DNA of 25,119 nucleotides from JBJXFY01 sp046155815 (GTDB lineage Bacteria; Verrucomicrobiota; Verrucomicrobiia; Limisphaerales; CAIMTB01). The notes under the pieces are model-generated. The model was not told where the DNA came from and ran no database searches. It saw only the letters and a list, made by a program, of their open reading frames with translations. Location: positions 1 through 25,119 of the forward strand of contig JBJXFY010000417.1 in NCBI GenBank assembly GCA_046155815.1. Reading direction: 5' to 3'. A program made the position numbers and the translations under genes. Positions 1 to 7,261 of this stretch are shown piece by piece (position 1 is the stretch's first letter; every line of letters begins with the position of its first letter).

Positions 1-2936
1 ACGCCGCGCGCGGCACGAACGACTTCGCGACGCTGAACCTGCACGCCGCTCAGCTCGCCGGCCGCGCGGGCGAATACGGTTCCGACGATCCGGCGAAGGC
101 GCGGGCCGCCCGCCGCGCCGCGCTGGATTCGTCCTGGGAACTGACGCAGTTCCTGCTGCTCGCCACGAACGCGCCGGCCGCCGAACGGCAGAAGGCGCTG
201 CACCGCGCGCTGGACCTGCTGCCGAAGCTTCAGCGCGAGGCCGGCTCGAACTGGCTGCGGACGACGTTTGCCGAACAGCCGGCGCTCGGCCTGGCCATCC
301 TCGCGGAGGCGGGCCGTGTCGCCGCCCAGGGCCCGGCGCAGCGGCCGGCGGACGCCCGCGCCGCGGCGCTCCGCCTGCAGCGCCGCGCGGTGGACGGCCT
401 GCTCGCCGTCGGCGAGCCGGCGGCGTCGTGGCGCCTGCCGCTGAACGCGCTGGCCGCCACCTGGCTCCGCGAAGCCGAACTCACCCGCCGCCGCGGCGAC
501 GAGCCGCCCCCGCAGCAGCCGCAGTTCGACCAGTTCGGCAACCAGGTTTATTTCGGCCCGCAGCCCGGCTACCGCGATCCGAACCAGCCGGAGCCGGTGA
601 ACGCGGCCGCGCTGCTCGAGGCCGAGCCGGAAGGCGGCTGGCTGGCGCAGCTTGACCCGGCGGTGGCGCCGCGCGTGCGCGTGTTGCGCGTGCCGCTGCT
701 CGCGCAGGAGGAGCGCTTCGCCGACGCCCTCGCCGGGCTCGCCCTGGTCGCGCAGGACGACCCGGACGTCGGCCGTTCGCTGGCCGGCGATTTCCTGAAC
801 ACTTGGGCGCGGAAGCGCAGCCCGTCGCAGAACTTGAACCAGCCACGTTACTACAATCCCTATTACAATCCCTACCAGCAGATGGGCGGCATCGCGCTCA
901 CACGCGCACATCAGCAGCGCAACCTGGACGAGCTTGCGGGCTTCCTGCCCGCGCTGAACCGCCTGCCGAAGCCGCCGGCGAAGGAGGTGCGGGTGGACGC
1001 CTTCACCCGCGCGCACAGCGCCGCGGAGGTGTTCCGCGTCGAGGATCTCGAGCGCGTGTTCGGCCCGGTGGAGGCACTGGACACGCCGCTGCTGGCCGGG
1101 CTGATCCAGACAATGCGCGAGCGCCTCGCCGGCCAGTGGCGCCAGCCGCGCGTGCAGCAGGACGCCAAGACAAAGCGGACGGACAAGGAGATCAGCGCCC
1201 AGGTGGCGCGCGGCTACGAGCTGCTCGCCGGCCTCGCCGAAGCTGCGGAGCGCCGGGCGCCGGACGACTGGTCCGTGACGCTCGCCCGGGCGGCGACGCT
1301 CTTCGACTGGGCCGAGTTCGACTACGGGCAGAAGGTGGACCTCGCCGTTTACACGGCGAAGCGCGACGAGGCGTTCCGGGATTTCGCGCGCGCGGCGGAG
1401 ATGTACGCGGCGAAGCTGCCGGCGCTGGACGAGCCGGACGAGACCACGCGCGTGTTCGAGCAGTGGTTCAACGCCACGCTCGGCGCGAGCGACCTCGCCT
1501 ATCTCACCCGCCAGACCGAGCCTTCGACGAACCAGCTTGGCCGCATCCGCGCGGCGATGGCCGGGCTGCCCGGCGAGGCCTCGGCGCGGCACCGGACCGC
1601 GTTCGCGCGCGGCCTGTCCGAACGCAGCCAGGGCCTGCGGCCGGAGCTGAAGCCGCGCTATCTGCGCGCCGGCCTCGAGGTCGCCGGCGACGATCCGGCC
1701 GCCGCCGAGGCGCGGAAGCTCGTGCGTTACTACGACGACCTGCTGCGCGAGATCATGCTCGACGTGCGCGTGGACGGCGACGCGGCGGTCGGGCACGGGA
1801 AGCCCTTCGGCGTGTTTGTGGGCATCCTGCACACGGACGCCGTGGGCCGGGAGAGCGGCGGGTTTGCGAAGTACCTCCAGAACCAGGGGAACCAGGGCTA
1901 TTACTTCAATCCTTACGGCGGCGGGCCGGTGAACTACCGGGATGACTTCGAAAAGCAGGTGCGGGAGAAGTTCACGGACAGCTTCGAGGTGCTGGCCGTG
2001 ACCTTCCACGAGGACAAGGTGGAGTCCCGCGGCACGGACCGTCCCGGCTGGCGCGAGTTTCCCTATGCCTACCTGCTGCTGAAGGCCAAGGACGCCGCGG
2101 CGGACAGGCTGCCCGGGCTGCAGCTCAACATGGACTTCGTGGACACGGCCGGGCAGGTGGTGCTGCCCGTGAGCTCCGCGCCCGTGCTTGTGGACGCGCG
2201 GCCGGAGGCGCCGCCCGCCCGCCCGGCGCGGCAGATCGAGATCGTTCAGACGCTCGACGACCGGGAACTCGCCGCGGGCCGCGCCACGCTGGAGATCAAG
2301 GCGGCCGGGCGCGGGCTGGTGCCGGAACTCAGCGAGTTGGTGGACCTCGCCTTCGGCGGATTCACCGTGACCAACGTGGACGACCGCGGCGTCGTGCTCA
2401 CGCGGATGGACACGGAGGGGGACACGGTGGCGCCGGTGTCCGAGCGCGTGTGGCTGGTCTCACTCACTCCCTCGGCCGCCGGTGACTCACTGGCCTTCGC
2501 CTTTCCGCAACCCAGGCAGGCGGATACGAAGGCGACTTACAAGCGCTACGCCGACGCCGACTTGGTCGAGGTGTCGGCGGAGATCGCCGTGGCCGGCGTG
2601 CCGCTTCAGCGCGGTTGGTGGTGGTTCTGGGCGCTGGGCGGCGTGGGGCTGGGCGCGGCAGCCTTCCGGGTCTGGCTGCGGAGGCGTCCGGCGGCGGCGG
2701 AGACCGTCGCAGCGCCAGCGTACATGGTGCCGGGCGAGGTGACGCCCTTCAGCGTCCTCCGGCTATTGCGGCGGATGGAGGCGGATGCCGGGTTGGCGCT
2801 TTCCTCCGAGCAGCGGCAGGAGATCGGGGCATCCATCTCGAACCTGCAGCGCCGCTACTTCGCGCCCGGCGCGGAGACGGACCACCGGGCGGATCTGCGG
2901 GCGCTGGCAGAACGGTGGGTGGCCGCGGCGCGGTGA
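1..2936 (+). CDS. Large C-terminally membrane-anchored protein of unknown function (5' partial)
   Basis: The frame is open from base 3 to the TGA at 2934-2936, so at least 977 residues are present and the true start lies upstream of the window. An internal GTG at 390 is not needed as a start because the frame continues to the left edge. The N-terminal two thirds are Ala/Leu/Arg/Glu-rich and look helical, like a TPR-type or other helical-repeat region. A beta-rich part follows (about 1750-2590). One strong hydrophobic segment with a Trp cluster (about 2608-2675) is followed by Arg residues and a cytoplasmic tail of about 80 residues, which starts near TPFSVLRLLRR and contains an NLQRRYF motif. 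This implies a mostly extracytoplasmic protein with a C-terminal anchor. Three Asn/Gln/Tyr/Pro/Gly-rich patches (about 510-605, 831-890, 1872-1941) interrupt it. I do not recognise the family. Membrane proteins with a similar tail occur in MoxR/BatD-like gene clusters of the PVC group, but that link is only a guess. Confidence 0.8.
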   Translation, partial: AARGTNDFATLNLHAAQLAGRAGEYGSDDPAKARAARRAALDSSWELTQFLLLATNAPAAERQKALHRALDLLPKLQREAGSNWLRTTFAEQPALGLAILAEAGRVAAQGPAQRPADARAAALRLQRRAVDGLLAVGEPAASWRLPLNALAATWLREAELTRRRGDEPPPQQPQFDQFGNQVYFGPQPGYRDPNQPEPVNAAALLEAEPEGGWLAQLDPAVAPRVRVLRVPLLAQEERFADALAGLALVAQDDPDVGRSLAGDFLNTWARKRSPSQNLNQPRYYNPYYNPYQQMGGIALTRAHQQRNLDELAGFLPALNRLPKPPAKEVRVDAFTRAHSAAEVFRVEDLERVFGPVEALDTPLLAGLIQTMRERLAGQWRQPRVQQDAKTKRTDKEISAQVARGYELLAGLAEAAERRAPDDWSVTLARAATLFDWAEFDYGQKVDLAVYTAKRDEAFRDFARAAEMYAAKLPALDEPDETTRVFEQWFNATLGASDLAYLTRQTEPSTNQLGRIRAAMAGLPGEASARHRTAFARGLSERSQGLRPELKPRYLRAGLEVAGDDPAAAEARKLVRYYDDLLREIMLDVRVDGDAAVGHGKPFGVFVGILHTDAVGRESGGFAKYLQNQGNQGYYFNPYGGGPVNYRDDFEKQVREKFTDSFEVLAVTFHEDKVESRGTDRPGWREFPYAYLLLKAKDAAADRLPGLQLNMDFVDTAGQVVLPVSSAPVLVDARPEAPPARPARQIEIVQTLDDRELAAGRATLEIKAAGRGLVPELSELVDLAFGGFTVTNVDDRGVVLTRMDTEGDTVAPVSERVWLVSLTPSAAGDSLAFAFPQPRQADTKATYKRYADADLVEVSAEIAVAGVPLQRGWWWFWALGGVGLGAAAFRVWLRRRPAAAETVAAPAYMVPGEVTPFSVLRLLRRMEADAGLALSSEQRQEIGASISNLQRRYFAPGAETDHRADLRALAERWVAAAR

Positions 2937-2954
2937 GGCTTTGGGGCGATCTCC

Positions 2955-2969
2955 GCGGCGGGGCGCCGC
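2955..2969. terminator. GC hairpin between convergent genes
   Basis: GCGGCG, loop GGG, CGCCGC forms a perfect six-pair stem in the 42-base gap between two convergent stop codons. There is no T-run on either side, so it may be a weak bidirectional terminator or simply a 3'-end stabilising hairpin. Confidence 0.35.
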
Positions 2970-2978
2970 CGCCACGGT

Positions 2979-4079
2979 TCAGCGCGCGGCGTCGCCGGGG
3001 CGGAGGATCAGGTCCACCAGTTCGCCCGGATGGAGCCCGGCCTCGGGCGGCAGCTCGACGAGGAACGGCAGGCCGCGCTCAAGGGCGTTGTCAAAGCCGC
3101 GCAGGCGCAGCGGCGACGAAACGAGTTCAAGGTGCGTGCCGACCTTGCTGATGGAAGACTGGAGGATCAGCGGCGGACGAGTGCGGGTCCGAATCTCGAC
3201 GGGCATGCCGACGCGCGGCTCGATGGCGAGCGGCTGCCGCACGTAGCCGATGATGCGCTGGGAGCGGGGCGCAGTGACCACGGCAACGATGGCACCGGGC
3301 GGGATGCGCTCGCCGGGCTGGTGGTTCACCGCCGTGATCACGCCGTCTATCGGTGCCCGGAGCTTGGCAATGCGGGCCTGGTCGAGCAGTCCTTCCTGGG
3401 CGGCGACGGCCTCGTCGAGGATTTTCAGAGCCTCGGCCTGGCCGGTGGAATTCATCGCCTCAAAGCGCGGCAGCGCCGCGGCAAGGCCGGCCGCCAGCCG
3501 CTCCCGCTCCGCGACCTCGGCCAGCAGCGACTCATGGACCGCCCGTGTCAGCTCGAACTCGGCATCGGCGATGACCTTTTCGGCGTGGAGCCGGGAGTTG
3601 CGTTCGTGGTCGAGGCGGGCCCGCTCCAGGTTCACGCGTGCGCCGGCCAGATCCACGCGGGCCTCAAGCCAACGGGAGCGGAGGTCTTCCAGGCCCTGGG
3701 CGTTGCGGGCCTCGTCCAACGCCATGCGGGCGCGGGTGATGCGGAGCTCCGCGGCGGCCACGTCCAGTTCCTTTCCGGCGGCTTCGGTCGAGCTGAACTC
3801 GACCGTGCCGATCACTTCGCCGGCCTTCACCTCGGAAAAGCGGTCCACGGCGAGCCCGGTCAGGGTGCCGCCCTCGACCGTGATCACGTTGGCGCGGCGG
3901 GCCTCGACCTCCCCGAAGAAATGTTGGCCGCGAAAATCGCGCTGCCAGAGGAGCGCGATGACGACGGTCGCGGCCGCAAAGACGACGACCGGCACGAAGC
4001 GGTGGCGGATCTCGCGCCCGAGGGCGCCCGGCGGGCTGGGGATGGGTTCGAGGCGTTCCATCTCAGAGTTCGGATTCAT
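2979..4079 (-). CDS. HlyD-family membrane-fusion (periplasmic adaptor) protein
   Basis: The product has 366 residues. A short cytoplasmic N-terminus with several Pro is followed by one membrane segment (about residues 28-46). A lipoyl-like half-motif follows (about 62-92, VEGGTLTGLAVDRFSEVKAG), then a long Ala/Arg/Glu/Leu-rich coiled-coil hairpin (about 100-235). The second lipoyl half is at about 240-272 (LRAPIDGVITAVNHQPGERI), and a beta-barrel C-terminus ends the protein. This is the layout of the HlyD/EmrA adaptors, which bridge an inner-membrane transporter to the periplasm or outer membrane. No ABC, MFS or RND pump and no TolC-like gene is next to it. It is the last gene of an operon with DUF4956 and VTC genes. 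The chosen ATG overlaps DUF4956 by 17 bases. A second ATG at 4061 starts one base after the DUF4956 stop and is an equally good start. Confidence 0.9.
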   Translation of the reverse strand: MNPNSEMERLEPIPSPPGALGREIRHRFVPVVVFAAATVVIALLWQRDFRGQHFFGEVEARRANVITVEGGTLTGLAVDRFSEVKAGEVIGTVEFSSTEAAGKELDVAAAELRITRARMALDEARNAQGLEDLRSRWLEARVDLAGARVNLERARLDHERNSRLHAEKVIADAEFELTRAVHESLLAEVAERERLAAGLAAALPRFEAMNSTGQAEALKILDEAVAAQEGLLDQARIAKLRAPIDGVITAVNHQPGERIPPGAIVAVVTAPRSQRIIGYVRQPLAIEPRVGMPVEIRTRTRPPLILQSSISKVGTHLELVSSPLRLRGFDNALERGLPFLVELPPEAGLHPGELVDLILRPGDAAR

Positions 4080-4749
4080 CCTCCGCCTGCATGCTGGTCA
4101 CGCGGGACACGCCCTCGAGGCCGCGCAGCTCGACGAGGAGATCCTGCACGCGGTTGTTGTCGCGCAGGAGGAGGCGGTAGGAAAGGTCCGTGCCGCCGAA
4201 CCCCTCGTTCGAACGCTGGCTGGCGCACAGGACACGGCGGCTGTGGCGGTCCAGCAGGCGCAGCAAAAAGCCCAGCTCCCCGCCGGGTCGGGCCCAGTGC
4301 AGGTTCAGGATGAGGTCGTAGCGCCGCCGCGTGCCGAAGCCAGTGAAGTGCAGGTAGAACATCACCGCCACCGCGAACGCGCAGCCCACGACGGCCGTGG
4401 CCCACTTCTGCGTGCCGGCGGCCATGCCCAGCACGATTGCGGTCAGGATGTAGCTGGTGTCCAACGTGTCGCGGAGGATGTTGCGGAAACGGACGATGGC
4501 GAACACCGCCATCAGCCCGAACGCCGTCACGAGGCTGTTGGACAGGACGTGCATCACCATTGCGACGACGACCGGGATGAGGATCATCGAGTTGACGAAC
4601 GACCGGGAGTATGAAAGCCCCCCGTGCGTCCACATGTACGTCCAGGCGATGGTCTGCCCGCATAGGAAGGCGAGGCAGAGGCTCACCAGAACGGCGGCAA
4701 AATCCGTGGGGACGGCGGCGACGTCCGCCGTGGACAGCCAGTCCATCAT
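4063..4749 (-). CDS. DUF4956 family membrane protein
   Basis: The product has 228 residues with an N-terminal membrane domain: hydrophobic stretches at about 14-38, 52-85 and 98-135. A soluble C-terminal domain of about 90 residues follows and resembles a small alpha/beta regulatory fold. The loop FAIVRFRNILRDTLDTSY (about 83-100) matches the conserved charged IVRFR...RD...D signature of DUF4956 proteins. The biochemical function is not known. The family is often found next to VTC-domain genes in bacteria, as here, where its ATG overlaps the VTC stop codon by four bases (ATGA). The arrangement suggests that it supplies the membrane part of a complex whose soluble catalytic part is the VTC protein. 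The family call is confident; the functional idea is an inference from context. Confidence 0.88.
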   Translation of the reverse strand: MMDWLSTADVAAVPTDFAAVLVSLCLAFLCGQTIAWTYMWTHGGLSYSRSFVNSMILIPVVVAMVMHVLSNSLVTAFGLMAVFAIVRFRNILRDTLDTSYILTAIVLGMAAGTQKWATAVVGCAFAVAVMFYLHFTGFGTRRRYDLILNLHWARPGGELGFLLRLLDRHSRRVLCASQRSNEGFGGTDLSYRLLLRDNNRVQDLLVELRGLEGVSRVTSMQAEDESEL

Positions 4750-5600
4750 GCGGCGGCGGGTGCAAAGGTGGGGCTTACGTCGTTCCGCCGAGCGGCCTCA
4801 AGGCGGCGGGCTGCGGCGGGCTGGGCGGCGAGCGCCGGCAGCACGTCCAGATGGGCGGCCAGCACGTGCTGCGCGCCGAGGAGCGTGAGGCCGTCCGCGT
4901 ATTTTGCGGCAGAGCACTGGTGCAGGTGGAAGACCTGCACCAGTTCGCGGAACCAATTGGGGAAGCGGCCGGTGAACTTCAGCTCCAGCACGACCTTGTC
5001 GTCGAACACCGCCACCGGTCGGTGCATTTCCGCCAGGAACCGTGCCGTCGGCTCGGGGTCGCAGCGCACTTCGCGGTCCATCGTCACGCGCACCGCGTTG
5101 TCCGAGGGACTGATCCAGGCCTCCCGCAGGTAGGCGACGTGTGCGGTGGGCCGGGCCTGCATCTCGTTCAAGTACCGGCTGAAGTTCTGAACCGCGATGA
5201 GATGCTTCGAATCCGTCGAGGCCAGGTGGTCGGCCTCGGGCAGATGTCCCGCCAGTACCCAGTCCACGAACTCGCGCTTCACCGCCGCGCGCTGCTTCAG
5301 GATCGCGTCGTTCATCCGCCGCTTGATCTCAAAATAGACCGGCGCCGTCGGGTTGTTGTCGTAGAAGCGGATGCGGAGCTTGTAGCGGTTCTTGTTGCCG
5401 TTGACTGTCCAGTGGTAGGTGGTCAGCCAAGGCGAATCGAGATACAGGCTGTGTACCGGATAGCTCAGGTTCGGCTGCGTGGCGCCATACTCGTCAATCT
5501 CCAGGTAGGAACTAACGAAGTCCCGGATGGCCAGCGCGCGGGTCTCATCAATGATGTATTTCAGCTCGAATCGCTGAAGCTGCATCCGGTCCGCGCTCAT
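4746..5600 (-). CDS. VTC-domain protein, probable polyphosphate polymerase (triphosphate tunnel fold)
   Basis: The product has 284 residues. The VTC domain spans about residues 8-245. It keeps the charged positions expected to line the tunnel of triphosphate-tunnel enzymes: R10/E12/K14 in RFELKY, R76/R78 in KLRIRFY, E91/K93 in FEIKRR, R171 and R176 in RVTMDREVR, E206/K208 in LELKF, and K233 in the late AAKYADG motif. In yeast Vtc4 the same fold makes polyphosphate from ATP; bacterial versions are less well characterised. The last 40 residues are Ala-rich and probably disordered. No signal peptide or membrane segment is visible, so the enzyme should be cytoplasmic and membrane-associated through its neighbour. 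It is the first gene of a three-gene minus-strand operon. The ATG at 5600 has no Shine-Dalgarno sequence. Confidence 0.88.
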   Translation of the reverse strand: MSADRMQLQRFELKYIIDETRALAIRDFVSSYLEIDEYGATQPNLSYPVHSLYLDSPWLTTYHWTVNGNKNRYKLRIRFYDNNPTAPVYFEIKRRMNDAILKQRAAVKREFVDWVLAGHLPEADHLASTDSKHLIAVQNFSRYLNEMQARPTAHVAYLREAWISPSDNAVRVTMDREVRCDPEPTARFLAEMHRPVAVFDDKVVLELKFTGRFPNWFRELVQVFHLHQCSAAKYADGLTLLGAQHVLAAHLDVLPALAAQPAAARRLEAARRNDVSPTFAPAAA

Positions 5601-5631
5601 TTCGGTTCAACGGGTTGCGACAAGGTGCGGG

Positions 5632-5660
5632 AAGTCATCACGTCGTAACACAAGTGTCAA
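5632..5660 (-). promoter_or_regulatory. Possible promoter of the VTC-DUF4956-HlyD operon
   Basis: On the minus strand a perfect TTGACA (5660-5655) lies about 55 bases upstream of the VTC start codon. At 17-base spacing the -10 position holds TGACTT, a poor match. Only the -35 half is convincing. Confidence 0.3.
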
Positions 5661-5798
5661 GGAGTCGGGGGGAAGCGTGCGGCCGAATCCGCAAAAAAAC
5701 AAGCGGGGAGGGCGCCGCCGGGTCCCGATGCGCCAAGCAGGCTGAGGTGCGGGACCGGCCCGGCAGGTCCGGAAAGGGGAGCCGCCCGGCGACAAGTG

Positions 5799-5836
5799 CC
5801 CCGGGCCGGGATTAGGTGAGCCGGTCCCGGCCGGGG
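5799..5836 (-). terminator. Strong hairpin directly after the halogenase-like gene
   Basis: On the plus strand the left arm CCCCGGGCCGGGA (5799-5811) and right arm TCCCGGCCGGGG (5825-5836) pair over 12 positions with one bulged G, around a 13-base loop. The hairpin begins immediately after the stop codon at 5837-5839 on the minus strand. There is no T-run after it, so it is either a non-canonical terminator or an RNA 3'-end protector. The rest of the 236-base gap 5601-5836 holds no convincing gene. Confidence 0.5.
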
Positions 5837-7132
5837 TCAGGCCGCCACGGCCGCTTCCCGGCGGGCTGTCAGCGGCGCTCCCACCTGCAGTTCATCCGGC
5901 ACGGGCACAAATTCCCGTACCGCCGCCCATAGCCGGCTGAAGTCCTTGTTCACATCGCCCGAGAGGCAGTCCGTGATGTCGCCGGCTAGGTCGGGGTACC
6001 GCTCGATCACCTGCCGGAAGCTGAAATCCGGCTCGTAGAAGGCATAGACCAGCTTGCGCATGTTCTCCACCCCCTGCCGGAGGTGCGCGCCGTAGGCGGC
6101 GAAACGTTCCGGCGAAAAGTCTCCGGCCGCGATCGCCCCATGCACCGCTTCCCCGGCGGCCGTGCCGCTTTTGAGCGCGAGCATCAGGCCGGAAGAAAAC
6201 ACCGGGTCGAGGAAGCAGAAGGCATCACCCGCCAGGAGCAGGCCCGGTTCGGCGCAATGCCGCGCGTGGAAGGTGTACTCGCTGGTCAGGTAGTGCGGGC
6301 CAACCTGGGTGCCAGGCGCGAGATGGCGCTGGATCCAGGCATTTTGCCCGATCTCGCGCTCGAAGATCGCCTTTGGATCCTTCACGCCACCTCGCGTCAG
6401 GTACTTGCCCTCCGCCACCACGCCCACGCTGACCATGTCGTTGTGCTGCGGGATGTACCAGAACCAGCCCTTTTCCGGCACGAATGCCACCGTGGTCGCG
6501 CCTGCGTCCAGGCCGTCGTCGCGCAGGGCGCCCTTGTAGTAGGTCCAAACGGCCACCTTGTTCAGCTTCGGGTCACGCTGGCGCCAGCCATTGCGCACCG
6601 CGCTGAAGGACTCCTTGCCCGAACAGTCCATCGTCATCGGCGCACGGAACTCGTGAGTCACGCCCGCCGCGTCCACCGCACGCACGCCCGCCACGCGGCC
6701 ATCCTCGCGCAGCAGTTCTTTCACCTCGATTTCCTCCAGCACCGTCGCGCCCTTGGCGCGGGCATTGTCCATCAGGATCTGGTCGAACTCGCTCCGCAGC
6801 ACCTGCCAGGTCTGAGCCACGTCCTCGCCGTACCGGGTGAAAAAATAGAAGGGCTGCGAGGCCTCGCCGCGGGGCGACACGAACTGGACGGAGAATTTCC
6901 GGACGAAGGCCGAGTTCCGCATCCGGTCCGTCAGCCCGAGTTTTTGGAGGGCCACGTTGGTAAAGGGAATCATAGACTCGCCGACGTGGTAGCGGGGGAA
7001 TTTTTCACGCTCGATCACGAGCACGCGGTGGCCCTGCTGGGCGAGCACCGCGGCGGCGGCGCTGCCCGCCGGCCCGGCCCCGATGATGACTGTATCCCAG
7101 GTGGAAACCTGCACGGCGGCTTCAGTTTTCAT
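5837..7132 (-). CDS. Flavin-dependent halogenase-like FAD oxidoreductase
   Basis: The product has 431 residues. The FAD-binding Rossmann motif GAGPAG is at 18-23, followed by FPRYHVGES (45-53), where GES is typical of this superfamily. Two halogenase hallmarks are intact: WxWxIP as WFWYIP (223-228), and FxxPxxSxG as FLDPVFSSG (307-315), just after the second FAD motif AGD (301-303). K79 in FVRKF lies where halogenases carry the lysine that handles hypohalous acid, but that assignment needs an alignment. Known family members chlorinate or brominate indoles, phenols or pyrroles using FADH2 from a separate reductase. No biosynthetic genes are adjacent, so the substrate is unknown. A geranylgeranyl-reductase-like role is the alternative. 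The ATG at 7132 puts the Rossmann strand at the usual distance. A TTG at 7183 would overlap the promoter-like element and is rejected. Confidence 0.8.
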   Translation of the reverse strand: MKTEAAVQVSTWDTVIIGAGPAGSAAAAVLAQQGHRVLVIEREKFPRYHVGESMIPFTNVALQKLGLTDRMRNSAFVRKFSVQFVSPRGEASQPFYFFTRYGEDVAQTWQVLRSEFDQILMDNARAKGATVLEEIEVKELLREDGRVAGVRAVDAAGVTHEFRAPMTMDCSGKESFSAVRNGWRQRDPKLNKVAVWTYYKGALRDDGLDAGATTVAFVPEKGWFWYIPQHNDMVSVGVVAEGKYLTRGGVKDPKAIFEREIGQNAWIQRHLAPGTQVGPHYLTSEYTFHARHCAEPGLLLAGDAFCFLDPVFSSGLMLALKSGTAAGEAVHGAIAAGDFSPERFAAYGAHLRQGVENMRKLVYAFYEPDFSFRQVIERYPDLAGDITDCLSGDVNKDFSRLWAAVREFVPVPDELQVGAPLTARREAAVAA

Positions 7133-7155
7133 ACGTGTGCGTACTTGTTGAACAG

Positions 7156-7183
7156 TAGATAGCCGGGTTCTGCAGCGACGCAA
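7156..7183 (-). promoter_or_regulatory. Possible promoter of the halogenase-like gene
   Basis: On the minus strand TTGCGT (7183-7178), a 16-base spacer and TATCTA (7161-7156) resemble a sigma70 promoter. It would give a leader of roughly 15-20 bases before the ATG at 7132. The rest of the 129-base gap to the next gene shows nothing clear. Confidence 0.3.
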
Positions 7184-7261
7184 GGCGCGGCCACCGCGGC
7201 GTTCATGTTGGTGGCCACGCCCTCAGGCTGCGCCGATGGGCCGGAAAACCCGCCTCCCGGC

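Noticed and set aside
3030..4614. Long plus-strand ORFs opposite the HlyD and DUF4956 genes (427 and 454 codons)
   Set aside because: They are antisense shadows typical of high-GC coding DNA. Their translations are Arg/Gly/Ala/His-rich without domain motifs, while the opposite strand encodes clear families.
5607..5815. Small ORFs on both strands in the gap between the VTC and halogenase-like genes
   Set aside because: They are Arg/Pro/Gly-rich, cover the hairpin or promoter region and show no motif or coding bias.
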